Below are positions 1 to 7,044 of a stretch of DNA of 47,105 nucleotides, piece by piece; within the stretch, counting starts at the first letter, position 1; each line of letters starts with the position of its first letter. The notes beneath the pieces were generated by a model. That model did not search any database. It was not told the DNA's origin and saw nothing but the letters and a program-made list of their open reading frames with translations. This stretch comes from Affinirhizobium straminoryzae (GTDB lineage: Bacteria; Pseudomonadota; Alphaproteobacteria; Rhizobiales; Rhizobiaceae), in assembly GCF_007004135.1 (NCBI RefSeq), contig NZ_VJMG01000062.1:1-47105 (forward strand), written 5' to 3'. The position numbers and the translations under genes were made by a program.

Positions 1-1032
1 GCGGATCAGGATCTCGTCGAGCGACTGGCTGGCGCGGCGGCCACGTCCGAGATCGACGAGATCCTGATCCGCAAGCAGATCGAGATGCTGCCGACCGTCT
101 ACGAGCACGAAAGCGTCGATACCGTGTTCGAACTGTTCCGCAGCAATCCGCGCCAGTCCTTCTTCCCGGTGCTGAACGCCAATGGCGAACCGCGCGGCAT
201 CATCAGCGAGCATCACCTCAAGGAATATATCTACCGCCCCTTCGGCCGCGACCTCCTGAAGAACAAGATCTACGAGCGCGCCATCTCGCATTTCGTGGAA
301 GGCGCGCCGATCGTCGGCCTCGATGCCAATGCCGAGCGGCTGATGAACATCTTTGCCAACATGGATGGCAGCGACTGCGTGATCCTGACGGAAAACATGC
401 GTTATGCCGGCGTCGTCTCGGCCGCCTCGCTGATCAAGGTCATCAACGAGAAGCAGCTGAAGGTGGCGCAGGACCAGAACCCGCTGACGGGCCTGCCCGG
501 CAACCGCGCCATCCGCGACTTCATGCACGAGGTGGGCCGCAACGACGACCAGACGCGCTTCTTCTGCTATTGCGACTTCGACCACTTCAAGCCGTTCAAC
601 GACCATTACGGCTTCCAGATGGGCGATCATGCCATCTCGCTGTTTGCCGCGCTGATGCGGCGCTATTTCTTCTCGGAAGGCCATTTCCTCGGCCATGTCG
701 GCGGCGACGATTTCTTCATCGGCTTGAGCGACTGGACGCGCGAGGAACTGAACGAGATCCTGGAGCGGCTGCTCTCCGATTTCCACGACGATGTGGTGGA
801 ACTTTATTCGCCGGAAGACCGAGCGGCCGGCATCATCCGCGGCCATGACCGCAATGGGCGGGAACGGGATTTTCCGCTGCTGCGCTGCTCGATTGCCGTT
901 CTCGAACTGCCCGAAGGCCTGCTGCTCGATGATGTCAACCGCATCAGTGCGGCGATTGCCGGCGTGAAGGCGCAGGCCAAGGATTGCGAGAGCGGGCTGG
1001 TGTTCAGCAGTTTTCAGGCACATTCCGCCTGA
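1..1032 (+). CDS. CBS-pair GGDEF-domain protein, 5'-truncated by window edge
   Basis: The frame is open from base 1, so the true start lies upstream. Bases about 103-460 encode two CBS-like units (HESVDTVFELF..., DANAERLMNIFANMDGSDC...). Bases about 475-1000 encode a GGDEF fold: NPLTGLPGN entry motif, CDFDHFKPFND metal region and the signature loop GGDDF at bases 700-714. The family makes cyclic di-GMP from two GTP. GGDDF instead of GGDEF keeps an acid at the fourth position, so activity is possible but not certain. No RxxD inhibitory site lies five residues before the signature. Proteins with CBS-GGDEF order often carry an EAL domain in front, which would be outside the window. A strong terminator follows at 1107-1141. 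Confidence 0.85.
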   Translation, partial: ADQDLVERLAGAAATSEIDEILIRKQIEMLPTVYEHESVDTVFELFRSNPRQSFFPVLNANGEPRGIISEHHLKEYIYRPFGRDLLKNKIYERAISHFVEGAPIVGLDANAERLMNIFANMDGSDCVILTENMRYAGVVSAASLIKVINEKQLKVAQDQNPLTGLPGNRAIRDFMHEVGRNDDQTRFFCYCDFDHFKPFNDHYGFQMGDHAISLFAALMRRYFFSEGHFLGHVGGDDFFIGLSDWTREELNEILERLLSDFHDDVVELYSPEDRAAGIIRGHDRNGRERDFPLLRCSIAVLELPEGLLLDDVNRISAAIAGVKAQAKDCESGLVFSSFQAHSA

Positions 1033-1106
1033 GACAGCCACTCAGCCCTCGTGCGCGCCGGCCTCTCCTGTCCGGATGCGTTGGAGCGAAAAATAGCGCG
1101 GGCGCG

Positions 1107-1141
1107 GACGCGCTGTCGCTTGCGGCAGCGCGTCACCTTTT
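1107..1141 (+). terminator. Rho-independent terminator after the GGDEF gene
   Basis: A 12-bp stem (1107-1118 with 1123-1134, one T-G wobble) is closed by the stable tetraloop CTTG. A short T run lies at 1138-1141. It sits between the GGDEF stop and the next start, so it should end the upstream transcript. Confidence 0.7.
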
Positions 1142-1192
1142 CAAGTGCGGTGTCGGGTCCTACATCGGGGAACCGAACGAAAGGAACAGCCC

Positions 1193-2206
1193 ATGCCTCT
1201 GTCCGCTCCGCTTCCCGTCTCCATGCGCCATGTCGATCTGCAAAGCTTCGGCGCGCCCGAGGTGATGACCTTCGCCACCGGCCCGGTGCCGCAGCCGCGC
1301 CCCGGCGAGATCCTGGTGCGCGTGGCAGCGGCCGGCGTCAACCGGCCGGATGTGGCGCAGCGGCAGGGCAGCTATCCGCCGCCGAAGGAGGCGAGCCCCA
1401 TTCTCGGCCTGGAAGTGGCGGGCGAGGTGGTGGCGCTCGGCGAGGGCGTCGCCGATTTCGCCGTCGGCGACCAGGTCTGCGGCCTCGCCAATGGTGGGGG
1501 TTATGCGCAGTACTGCCTGCTGCCCGCCGGCCAGGCGCTGCCCTTTCCCAAGGGTTATGATGCCGTGCGGGCGGCGGCGCTGCCGGAAACCTTCTTCACC
1601 GTCTGGGCGAACCTCTTCCAGATGGCGGGTCTGACCGAGGGCGAAAGCGTGCTGATCCATGGCGGCACCTCGGGCATCGGCACCACCGCGATCCAGCTGG
1701 CCCGCGCCTTCGGCGCAACCGTCTACACCACCGCCGGCTCGGCGGACAAATGCGCCGCCTGCGAAGGGCTGGGGGCTCTGCGCGCCATCAATTACAGGAC
1801 CGAGGATTTCGTCGCCGTCCTCAAGGAGGCGACCGGAGGGCAGGGGGTCGATGTGGTGCTCGACATGATCGGCGCCGCCTATTTCGAAAAGAACCTCTCC
1901 GTACTGGCCAAGGACGGCTGCCTGTCGATCATCGCCTTCCTCGGCGGTGCCGTGGCGGAAAAGGTCAACTTGTCGCCGATCATGGTCAAGCGCCTCACGG
2001 TGACCGGCTCGACGATGCGCCCGCGCACGGCGGAAGAAAAGCGCGCCATCCGCGACGATCTCGCCACCCAGGTCTGGCCGCTGCTGGAGGCCGGCCGCGT
2101 GGCGCCCGTCATCCACACGGTGCTGCCCTTCGATCAGGTGGTGGAGGCGCATCGGCTGATGGAAAGCTCCAGCCATATCGGCAAGATCGTGCTGACGCTC
2201 AACTGA
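1193..2206 (+). CDS. NAD(P)H-quinone oxidoreductase, zinc-independent MDR family (PIG3-like)
   Basis: The 337-residue protein belongs to the quinone oxidoreductase branch of the medium-chain dehydrogenase/reductase superfamily. The N-terminal catalytic fold has RVAAAGVNRPDVAQRQG. The Rossmann part has HGGTSGIGTTAIQLARAFGA, the usual cofactor loop, and later IAFLGG and GKIVL. The zinc-ligand cysteines of alcohol dehydrogenases are absent. Expected role: NADPH-dependent reduction of quinones or reactive carbonyls in the cytoplasm. The start at 1193 follows AAAGGA with good spacing; an in-frame ATG at 1145 lacks a ribosome site. It stands alone after a terminator, convergent with the next gene. 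Family assignment is firm, substrate unknown. Confidence 0.9.
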   Translation: MPLSAPLPVSMRHVDLQSFGAPEVMTFATGPVPQPRPGEILVRVAAAGVNRPDVAQRQGSYPPPKEASPILGLEVAGEVVALGEGVADFAVGDQVCGLANGGGYAQYCLLPAGQALPFPKGYDAVRAAALPETFFTVWANLFQMAGLTEGESVLIHGGTSGIGTTAIQLARAFGATVYTTAGSADKCAACEGLGALRAINYRTEDFVAVLKEATGGQGVDVVLDMIGAAYFEKNLSVLAKDGCLSIIAFLGGAVAEKVNLSPIMVKRLTVTGSTMRPRTAEEKRAIRDDLATQVWPLLEAGRVAPVIHTVLPFDQVVEAHRLMESSSHIGKIVLTLN

Positions 2207-2221
2207 TCGCGACGGCAGAAA

Positions 2222-2246
2222 GCGGCCGGACGAGACGCCCGGCCGC
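2222..2246. terminator. Hairpin between convergent genes
   Basis: An 8-bp perfect stem (GCGGCCGG with CCGGCCGC) and 9-nt loop lie between the stops of the quinone oxidoreductase (+) and the secreted protein (-). There is no strong T run on either strand, so it may only assist termination. Confidence 0.45.
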
Positions 2247-2260
2247 CCGTGTTCATAGGC

Positions 2261-2791
2261 TCAGTTCAGCGGGCAACTGATCACCGGTGCATTGTTCAGC
2301 GTCGAGGTGACGCCGGCCAGGGCATAACCCGTCGCGATCGGCGTCACCTGCGTGGGCGTCGAGATCACCCCGGTAAATGTGGCGCCGGCCTGTGAGGCTG
2401 CGCCGGTGGTGGCAGCGCAGGTCCAGGGTATCGATGGGTTGGGTGGGGTCGGCTTGTTCATTGAGTTGACATTGTAGCAGCTGCCGGCAGCCAGCGTGAA
2501 CGTCCCCATGCCTGAGGTCCAGAAACCGCCGGCGCCCTTCCCGTAGTAGTTGTTGGCTGCCACCACGATCTTGCCGCTCGTGTTGGTCAGCGAATTGCCG
2601 ACATTGGTGATGACGACGCCGGTTTCGGTCGATGAGGTGGCCGAGATCACCAGCAACGCTTCGCTGTTCAGGCAGAAGGCGAAGTCCTGCGGCGTCAAGG
2701 CCGACAGTTTCAAATCCTGTGCCTGAACGGGTGTCAGAGGTCCGAGTGCCGCGGCGACCGAGACCAGCATGCCGAAATATTTGCTCTTCAT
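2261..2791 (-). CDS. Secreted protein of unknown function
   Basis: The 176-residue product starts with a clear Sec signal peptide (basic MKSKYF, hydrophobic stretch, cleavage near PVQAQ-D). The mature part is rich in Thr, Ser, Asn, Gly and Ala, with little charge. It has four cysteines (in FAFCLN, GSCYN, WTCA, ISCPLN) that could form two disulfides in the periplasm or outside. I do not recognise the family. The start at 2791 is preceded by GGAGGA; an earlier frame start at 2827 lacks a ribosome site. The gene and its upstream DNA are visibly richer in A+T than the neighbours, with less GC-biased codons, which suggests an accessory or recently acquired gene. It ends convergently with the quinone oxidoreductase. 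Confidence 0.7.
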   Translation of the reverse strand: MKSKYFGMLVSVAAALGPLTPVQAQDLKLSALTPQDFAFCLNSEALLVISATSSTETGVVITNVGNSLTNTSGKIVVAANNYYGKGAGGFWTSGMGTFTLAAGSCYNVNSMNKPTPPNPSIPWTCAATTGAASQAGATFTGVISTPTQVTPIATGYALAGVTSTLNNAPVISCPLN

Positions 2792-3212
2792 TGCAATTCC
2801 TCCCTGCGTTATCGAAGAACAATGCAACCATAGCGCTAATTTTATCGTCGCGCCACAAAATATACTTAAGGTAGAGTAAATTATAATAATGCATCCCAGA
2901 AATGCATTTGCTAGAATGGCCGGATTGCGCGTCCACCTCCGGCCGTCAGAGGCAATCGAAACCCGGCAGGCAGCGGGCTCGCGTCTTTTCCAAGGGCTCC
3001 TCGGCGCAACCTGGGGGCACGCTGTCCTCGACGAATGGGTGACCGCACCGCACGATGCGGCTGCGGCGTGATGCCTATGGGATTGGCGTGCAGCCCTCTC
3101 GGGCGGGGTGGATTGCGGTGCCGGCCCGCTCCGGCGCGCGGCAGGGTTGCCGCCCTTGCGCCTTCGGAGCGGATGCTTTCACGCAATCACATGCCGCTGT
3201 TACACAACGTGG
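2792..3212. other. Intergenic region, A+T-rich on the left half
   Basis: About 420 bases with no supportable gene. The left part (2830-2910) is A+T-rich and probably holds the promoter of the secreted-protein gene. It includes an inverted repeat AATGCAT-N7-ATGCATT at 2888-2908, about 100 bases upstream of that start, which could be an operator. The right part is GC-rich; short frames there lack ribosome sites and family resemblance. Confidence 0.5.
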
Positions 3213-3241
3213 CTTGAAGATCGGCGGCCTCGCGCCTACCT
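3213..3241 (+). promoter_or_regulatory. Sigma-70 type promoter of the small transcript
   Basis: CTTGAA (3213-3218), 17-nt spacer, CTACCT (3236-3241). This is close to the rhizobial housekeeping consensus CTTGAC-N17-CTATAT. The predicted start near 3248 gives a leader of about 30 nt before the 24-codon ORF. Confidence 0.6.
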
Positions 3242-3278
3242 TCTTTTCATGTTCAACGAAACGGAAGGAGGTGATCCG

Positions 3279-3353
3279 ATGTCTAATGAGATTGCGGTTT
3301 GCAAGGCGGACATGGGAAAGGTTTTGGTCATGACGGGGCAGCCCTCGGCCTGA
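3279..3353 (+). CDS. Small ORF of 24 codons with extended Shine-Dalgarno
   Basis: The peptide begins MSNEIAVCKADMGK and ends TGQPSA. It has no signal peptide or membrane segment and one cysteine. Translation is suggested by AAGGAGGTGATCC at 3265-3277, which complements 13 nt of the 16S rRNA 3' end and places AGGAGG 7 nt before the ATG. I do not recognise the peptide. It could be a functional microprotein or merely the translated part of a regulatory RNA. Confidence 0.55.
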   Translation: MSNEIAVCKADMGKVLVMTGQPSA

Positions 3354-3418
3354 CCGCACCTCCTCAGGGATCTTCCACCGCAAGGTCCCGGTTCGCATTC
3401 CGAACCGAACTCATGGAA

Positions 3419-3442
3419 AGGGTCGCGCAAGCGGCCCTTTTT
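3419..3442 (+). terminator. Rho-independent terminator of the small transcript
   Basis: 8-bp stem (3419-3426 with 3431-3438, one T-G wobble), GNRA-type loop GCAA, then TTTTT at 3438-3442. It sits 28 bases before the convergent DUF3750 stop. Confidence 0.8.
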
Positions 3443-3469
3443 CTGTTTGGGGCGCATATCGGGCGAGGG

Positions 3470-4207
3470 CTATATCCCGATGCGGCCGATGGCCGGGATC
3501 TTGAGGCCGGGGCGGGCGAGATCCAGCCCGGCGACGAGGCCCAGAACATGCACCTCCAGCCCGCTGCGCCAGCCGGCGGAAAGGCCGATCAGGCCGGCAA
3601 GCGTCAGGTGCACGTCGCGTCCGTCCGGGTCGATCACGAGGAACGGCCCTTCCGGCAGAAAATCGCGGCCCACGGCATGCGGCGGCAGCACGGCGCCGAG
3701 ATCCGGCACGCGGCGCAGCACGAAGGCGACGAAGGTGTTGGAATTCGGCCCCGGCCAGATGCGGTAATCACCCGGTTGGGCGTAGGGATAGGCAGCAATC
3801 GCCGCCTCGACGTGCGGGATCAGCCGTTCGGCCTCGGCCCCCGTGACGGAGACCACCAGTTCCGGCGCATTGGAATACCAGTAGGCATCGGCCGGCCGGT
3901 GGTTGCGGCGAATGGGAGAACCCCAGCCCACCTTGTCGTAGCGCTGATAGGAGGCGGCGCCCTTTGCCTTGGTGACGATCCAGGCATGGCTCGCCACCGC
4001 CCCCTTCAGCCCGCCGGTCTTGGCGGAAAACACATAGATGGCAGCGTCCTTGCTCTCTTGCGGGCGTGGCAGCAGGCCGGAGGAGCCCCAGTTGGCCTCG
4101 CTCCAGCGGGCGGGCCTCTCCTGCAGCGCCCACCAGCCGGCGGCGGCGAAGGTGGGGGCGAGGTAGAGCAGGAAAAACGTCGTCAGCAGTCGTTTCAGCA
4201 GTGTCAT
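3470..4207 (-). CDS. DUF3750-family protein with N-terminal membrane anchor
   Basis: 245 residues. Residues about 5-25 form one hydrophobic segment (LLTTFFLLYLAPTFAAAGWW), an anchor or signal peptide. The rest matches the DUF3750 pattern as I remember it: a KGAVASHAWIV block, a Tyr/Trp-rich ADAYWYSNAPE stretch, and the conserved YRIWPGPNSNTFVAFVLR motif. The biochemical role of the family is unknown. Cys is absent from the exported part. It is divergent from the asparaginase gene and convergent with the small transcript, so it is probably monocistronic. Assignment comes from motif memory. Confidence 0.75.
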   Translation of the reverse strand: MTLLKRLLTTFFLLYLAPTFAAAGWWALQERPARWSEANWGSSGLLPRPQESKDAAIYVFSAKTGGLKGAVASHAWIVTKAKGAASYQRYDKVGWGSPIRRNHRPADAYWYSNAPELVVSVTGAEAERLIPHVEAAIAAYPYAQPGDYRIWPGPNSNTFVAFVLRRVPDLGAVLPPHAVGRDFLPEGPFLVIDPDGRDVHLTLAGLIGLSAGWRSGLEVHVLGLVAGLDLARPGLKIPAIGRIGI

Positions 4208-4319
4208 TCCGGTTGTTGCCCGCTTCGCTTGGCCCGTGCTGCGGGCCGGTAAAATGGGTTGGGCTTTTTGTCCCGTCAGGCTATCAGAGGCAGGAAAGCA
4301 GCATCAGCAGGGCCTCCCA

Positions 4320-5327
4320 ATGCAAAATCCCGTTACCGTCGAAGTCACCCGTGGCAATCGTGTGGAAAGCCGTCATCGCGGCATGGCTGTCGCCGTGGAT
4401 GGCGCCGGCCGCATCGTCTTCTCCGCCGGGGATGTGGAGGCCGGCGTGTTTCCGCGCTCCGCCTGCAAGGCCATGCAGGCGCTGCCGCTGATCGAAAGCG
4501 GTGCAGCGGATGCCTTCACCCTCTCGGCGCGGGAACTCGCGCTCGCCTGTTCCTCCCATTCCGGCGAGGACGAGCATGTGGCGACCGCCGCCGGCATGCT
4601 GCAAAAGGCCGGCCACGACCTTTCCGTTCTCGAATGCGGCGCGCACTGGTCCTCCGACCAGCAGACGCTGATCCACCAGGCCCGCACGCTGGAGCGCCCG
4701 ACGGCGCTGCACAACAACTGCTCCGGAAAGCATTCCGGCTTCATCTGCACCTGCGTGCAGTCCGGCTGGGATCCGAAGGGCTATGTCGGCTATGACCACC
4801 CCCTGCAGGCGGAAATCCGCGCCGTCATGCAGGCGCTGACCGGCGCCGTGCTGGACCGCGATACCTGCGGCACCGATGGCTGCTCCATCCCCACCTATGC
4901 CGTGCCGCTCACCGGGCTGGCGCACGGCTTTGCCCGCATGCTGACCGGCGAGGGCCTGTCGCCCGCCCGCGCCGCAGCCTCGCGCCGGCTGATGGAGGCC
5001 TGCATGGCCGAACCCTTTTATGTGGCCGGCACCAAGCGCGCCTGCACCCGGCTGATGGAGGTGGCGCCAGGGAAAATCTTTGCCAAGACCGGGGCCGAAG
5101 GCGTCTTCGTCGCGGCCCTTCCCGAGCAGGGCGTGGCGCTTGCCGTCAAATGCGAGGACGGCACCTCGCGCGCCGCCGAAAGCATGATCTATGCGCTGAT
5201 TGCCCGCTTCTTCGAGCCGGGCAGCGAGACCCGCGACACGCTGATCGCCATGGCCAACCGCCCGCTCTCCAACTGGAACGGTATCCATGTCGGCGATATC
5301 CGGGTGACGGACGCGCTGTTTGCATGA
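4320..5327 (+). CDS. L-asparaginase, class 3 (Rhizobium etli type)
   Basis: 335 residues. It belongs to the Rhizobium etli asparaginase class, which resembles serine beta-lactamases rather than E. coli-type asparaginases and hydrolyses L-Asn to L-Asp and ammonia. Key positions are visible one residue below R. etli ReAV numbering: S47-x-x-K50 (RSACK), S79 (CSSHS), the zinc site C134-x-x-K137 (NNCSGK) and C188 with D186 (CGTDGC). All catalytic and metal residues are kept, so it should be active. There is no signal peptide, so it is cytoplasmic. The start follows a weak ribosome site. In R. etli such genes serve asparagine catabolism; here no transporter or aspartase is adjacent. Confidence 0.9.
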   Translation: MQNPVTVEVTRGNRVESRHRGMAVAVDGAGRIVFSAGDVEAGVFPRSACKAMQALPLIESGAADAFTLSARELALACSSHSGEDEHVATAAGMLQKAGHDLSVLECGAHWSSDQQTLIHQARTLERPTALHNNCSGKHSGFICTCVQSGWDPKGYVGYDHPLQAEIRAVMQALTGAVLDRDTCGTDGCSIPTYAVPLTGLAHGFARMLTGEGLSPARAAASRRLMEACMAEPFYVAGTKRACTRLMEVAPGKIFAKTGAEGVFVAALPEQGVALAVKCEDGTSRAAESMIYALIARFFEPGSETRDTLIAMANRPLSNWNGIHVGDIRVTDALFA

Positions 5328-5476
5328 GGTTTTGGCCGGGATGGCGTGATCGGCCGCACCTGGGTGGCGTTGTGTCGTGTGGTTTGCCGCCTCTGGCTGC
5401 CGCCATCTCTCCACGAGGGGCGCGCTGCTGCACCCGCCCGGCTTTCACCTGCTTCGGCGGCTCGGCTGGGTTAAAG

Positions 5477-5497
5477 CCCTCCCCCTTGTGGGGAGGG
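5477..5497. repeat. GC-rich intergenic palindrome
   Basis: CCCTCCCC, 5-nt loop, GGGGAGGG, followed by more G-rich sequence. It resembles the short palindromic repeats scattered between rhizobial genes. A related element lies at 42972-42994. It is the only structured item in the 297-base gap after the asparaginase gene; the rest of 5328-5624 shows nothing I can name. Confidence 0.5.
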
Positions 5498-5624
5498 TTG
5501 GGAGGGGGCTTGTTTCAATTGCAACAGTCGCCCTTGCGGGGGAAATGCCCAGCGGCGCCGATATGCCACAGCGGGCAGAACGCCAGAGCCACTTCAAACG
5601 CAACGCAACGTCACGACCGAACCC

Positions 5625-6032
5625 TTAAATCTCCCCGCCAATCCGCGCCGTGCCGGTCTGGCCGTTGTCGCGGATCCATTTCAGCGTCCGCTCGCCGGTC
5701 CTGTAGAGTTCGAAGCACATCGGCGCGCCCTTGTACCAGGTGGTGAACTGCTGGCAGAGGCGGTTGCCGCGGATCCACCATTTGCCGGTATCCGTCGGCT
5801 GGATGAAGCGGCCGAGGCCGAGTGCCTCGCCGGAGCCATCGACCACGCCGGAGCGGCGATAGTTCAGCGGAAATTCGCCGCCGAGGGGGGCTGCCAGATA
5901 GATCCGCTTGCCGATGATCTGGCGCTCGATGTCGCGGGCGCTGTAGGCCTCGCCGGTGGCGGCGGCGGGACTGGCGGCAAGCGCCAGGCACAGTGGCAGG
6001 GTGCGAAGAAGGGGCGGCAGGCGTGTCAACAT
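5625..6032 (-). CDS. Small exported protein of unknown function
   Basis: 135 residues with a Sec signal peptide (MLTRLPPLLRTLPLCLALA..., cleavage near SPAAA-T). The mature domain of about 108 residues has Tyr and Trp motifs (KRIYLAAPLGGEFPLNYR, KWWIRGNRLCQQF, YKGAPMCFELY) and two cysteines likely to form a disulfide. It may resemble small beta-rich periplasmic domains common in rhizobia, such as DUF995-like ones, but I cannot assign it. The start at 6032 has AGGAG about 8 nt upstream. An in-frame extension runs upstream through the DeoR region, but it has no ribosome site and is a by-product of high GC. Confidence 0.65.
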   Translation of the reverse strand: MLTRLPPLLRTLPLCLALAASPAAATGEAYSARDIERQIIGKRIYLAAPLGGEFPLNYRRSGVVDGSGEALGLGRFIQPTDTGKWWIRGNRLCQQFTTWYKGAPMCFELYRTGERTLKWIRDNGQTGTARIGGEI

Positions 6033-6190
6033 CGGCAATCTCCTGTGGCAGGGGCGCATCATGCGCCGCGGTCCGGGGCAGACGTCCCGATGCGCCGCGG
6101 ATCGTCCGGACGCCATGCCATCGCCGACCTGGGGCCAGGCGTCGCAAACCATCCGGATGCGCTCACTAACGCAGACGTTGCGGTGCCGGA

Positions 6191-6946
6191 TCAGTCGGCG
6201 GCGATGATTTTGATGCCGGCCTGCCGATAGGGGAGAAGGCGATCCTCGCCGGTCTCCGCCGGCACCACCAGGGTCGAAAGCTGCGCGGTGGGCATGATCA
6301 CGTGCGGTGAGGTGGCATCCAGCTTTTCCGGTGTAACAAGCGTAATTGTTTCCCCGGCGCGGCCGGCGATCTGCCGCTTGATCGCGGCTTCCTCGAAATC
6401 GCCGGTCGAGAGGCCGCGTGTCGCATGGATCGCGGTAACGCCGAGAAAGAAGATATCGGGGCTGAGAAGCGCGATCTGCGCGGCGGCCTGCGCACCGACC
6501 GCCACCATGGAATGCCTGTAGAGCGTGCCGCCGATCAGGATCACGCTGGCCGCATGATGCTCCAGATCCGCCGCAATCGTCGGGCTGTGGGTGAGGATGG
6601 TGACGGCCATGTCGCGCGGCAGGTGCCGCAGCAGCGCGGCATGCGTGGTGCCGCCATCGACAAAGATCGTCATGCCCGGCCGGACCAGCGCCACGGCGGC
6701 GCGGCCGAGCCGATCCTTCACGTCGCTTGCAAGGCCGCGCCGGGCCGTCAGGTCCGGCAGCCCCGGCGCCAGCGGCAGCGCCCCGCCATGCACGCGGGTC
6801 AACAGTCCCTCCGATGCCATCTCGCGCAGGTCGCGGCGGATCGTATCCTCCGACAGAGAGAGCGATTGCGCCAGATCGCGGGCAATCACCTGGCCGTCGC
6901 GGCGCAGCAGGTCGAGGATCAGGGCTTTGCGTTGGCTGGTCAGCAT
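6191..6946 (-). CDS. DeoR-family transcriptional regulator
   Basis: About 251 residues. The N-terminal helix-turn-helix is typical of DeoR proteins: ILDLLRRDGQVIARDLAQSLSLSEDTIRRDLREMASEGLLTRVHGGA. The C-terminal sensor domain has the sugar-phosphate-binding pattern (VDGGTTHAALLRHLP, DIFFLGVTAIHATRGLSTGDFEEAAIKRQI). Family members are mostly repressors released by phosphorylated sugars or nucleosides. I chose the ATG at 6946; the upstream GTG at 6961 lies inside a TTTCGTG operator repeat. It is divergent from the deoxyribosyltransferase-like gene at 7045, its likely target, and probably also represses itself. Confidence 0.88.
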   Translation of the reverse strand: MLTSQRKALILDLLRRDGQVIARDLAQSLSLSEDTIRRDLREMASEGLLTRVHGGALPLAPGLPDLTARRGLASDVKDRLGRAAVALVRPGMTIFVDGGTTHAALLRHLPRDMAVTILTHSPTIAADLEHHAASVILIGGTLYRHSMVAVGAQAAAQIALLSPDIFFLGVTAIHATRGLSTGDFEEAAIKRQIAGRAGETITLVTPEKLDATSPHVIMPTAQLSTLVVPAETGEDRLLPYRQAGIKIIAAD

Positions 6947-6958
6947 GGCTTGACTCTT

Positions 6959-7030
6959 CACGAAATTGCACGAAACCTAGTGATGTTGCCTGAATTGAGT
7001 CCTGAAGGCAAGAAAACAAGATTTTTCGTG
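6959..7030. promoter_or_regulatory. DeoR/7045 shared control region with TTTCGTG repeats
   Basis: Two direct copies of TTTCGTG (minus strand, 6959-6965 and 6969-6975) are spaced exactly 10 bp, one helical turn. A third copy in the other orientation lies at 7024-7030. TTTCG-type repeats are common in DeoR-family operators. A candidate promoter for the rightward gene is TTGAGT (6995-7000), 17 nt, AAGATT (7018-7023), with the third repeat directly downstream. Confidence 0.5.
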
Positions 7031-7044
7031 CGGAGATACACACC

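Larger units (their letters stand above)
3248..3442 (+). ncRNA. Candidate dual-function small RNA, about 195 nt
   Basis: Promoter, ORF and terminator together define a self-contained transcript. After the ORF come three back-to-back hairpins: 3367-3389 (8-bp stem, 7-nt loop), 3389-3407 (CGGTTCG/CGAACCG, loop CATTC) and the terminator 3419-3442. Just before them, CACCTCCT (3357-3364) is complementary to AGGAGGTG in the ORF's ribosome site (3266-3273). It could shut off its own translation or pair with other mRNAs, as CCUCC-bearing rhizobial sRNAs do. The next gene is on the opposite strand, so this is not an attenuator. It may match a known alpha-rhizobial RNA family; I cannot check that here. 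Confidence 0.5.

Noticed and set aside
3299..4252. 317-codon plus-strand frame antisense to DUF3750
   Set aside because: Composition is that of a GC-rich antisense frame; the minus strand has a recognised family and signal anchor.
6061..6100. Direct repeat ATGCGCCGCGG at 6061-6071 and 6090-6100
   Set aside because: Eleven GC-rich bases with no phasing to a promoter; chance recurrence is plausible in this composition.
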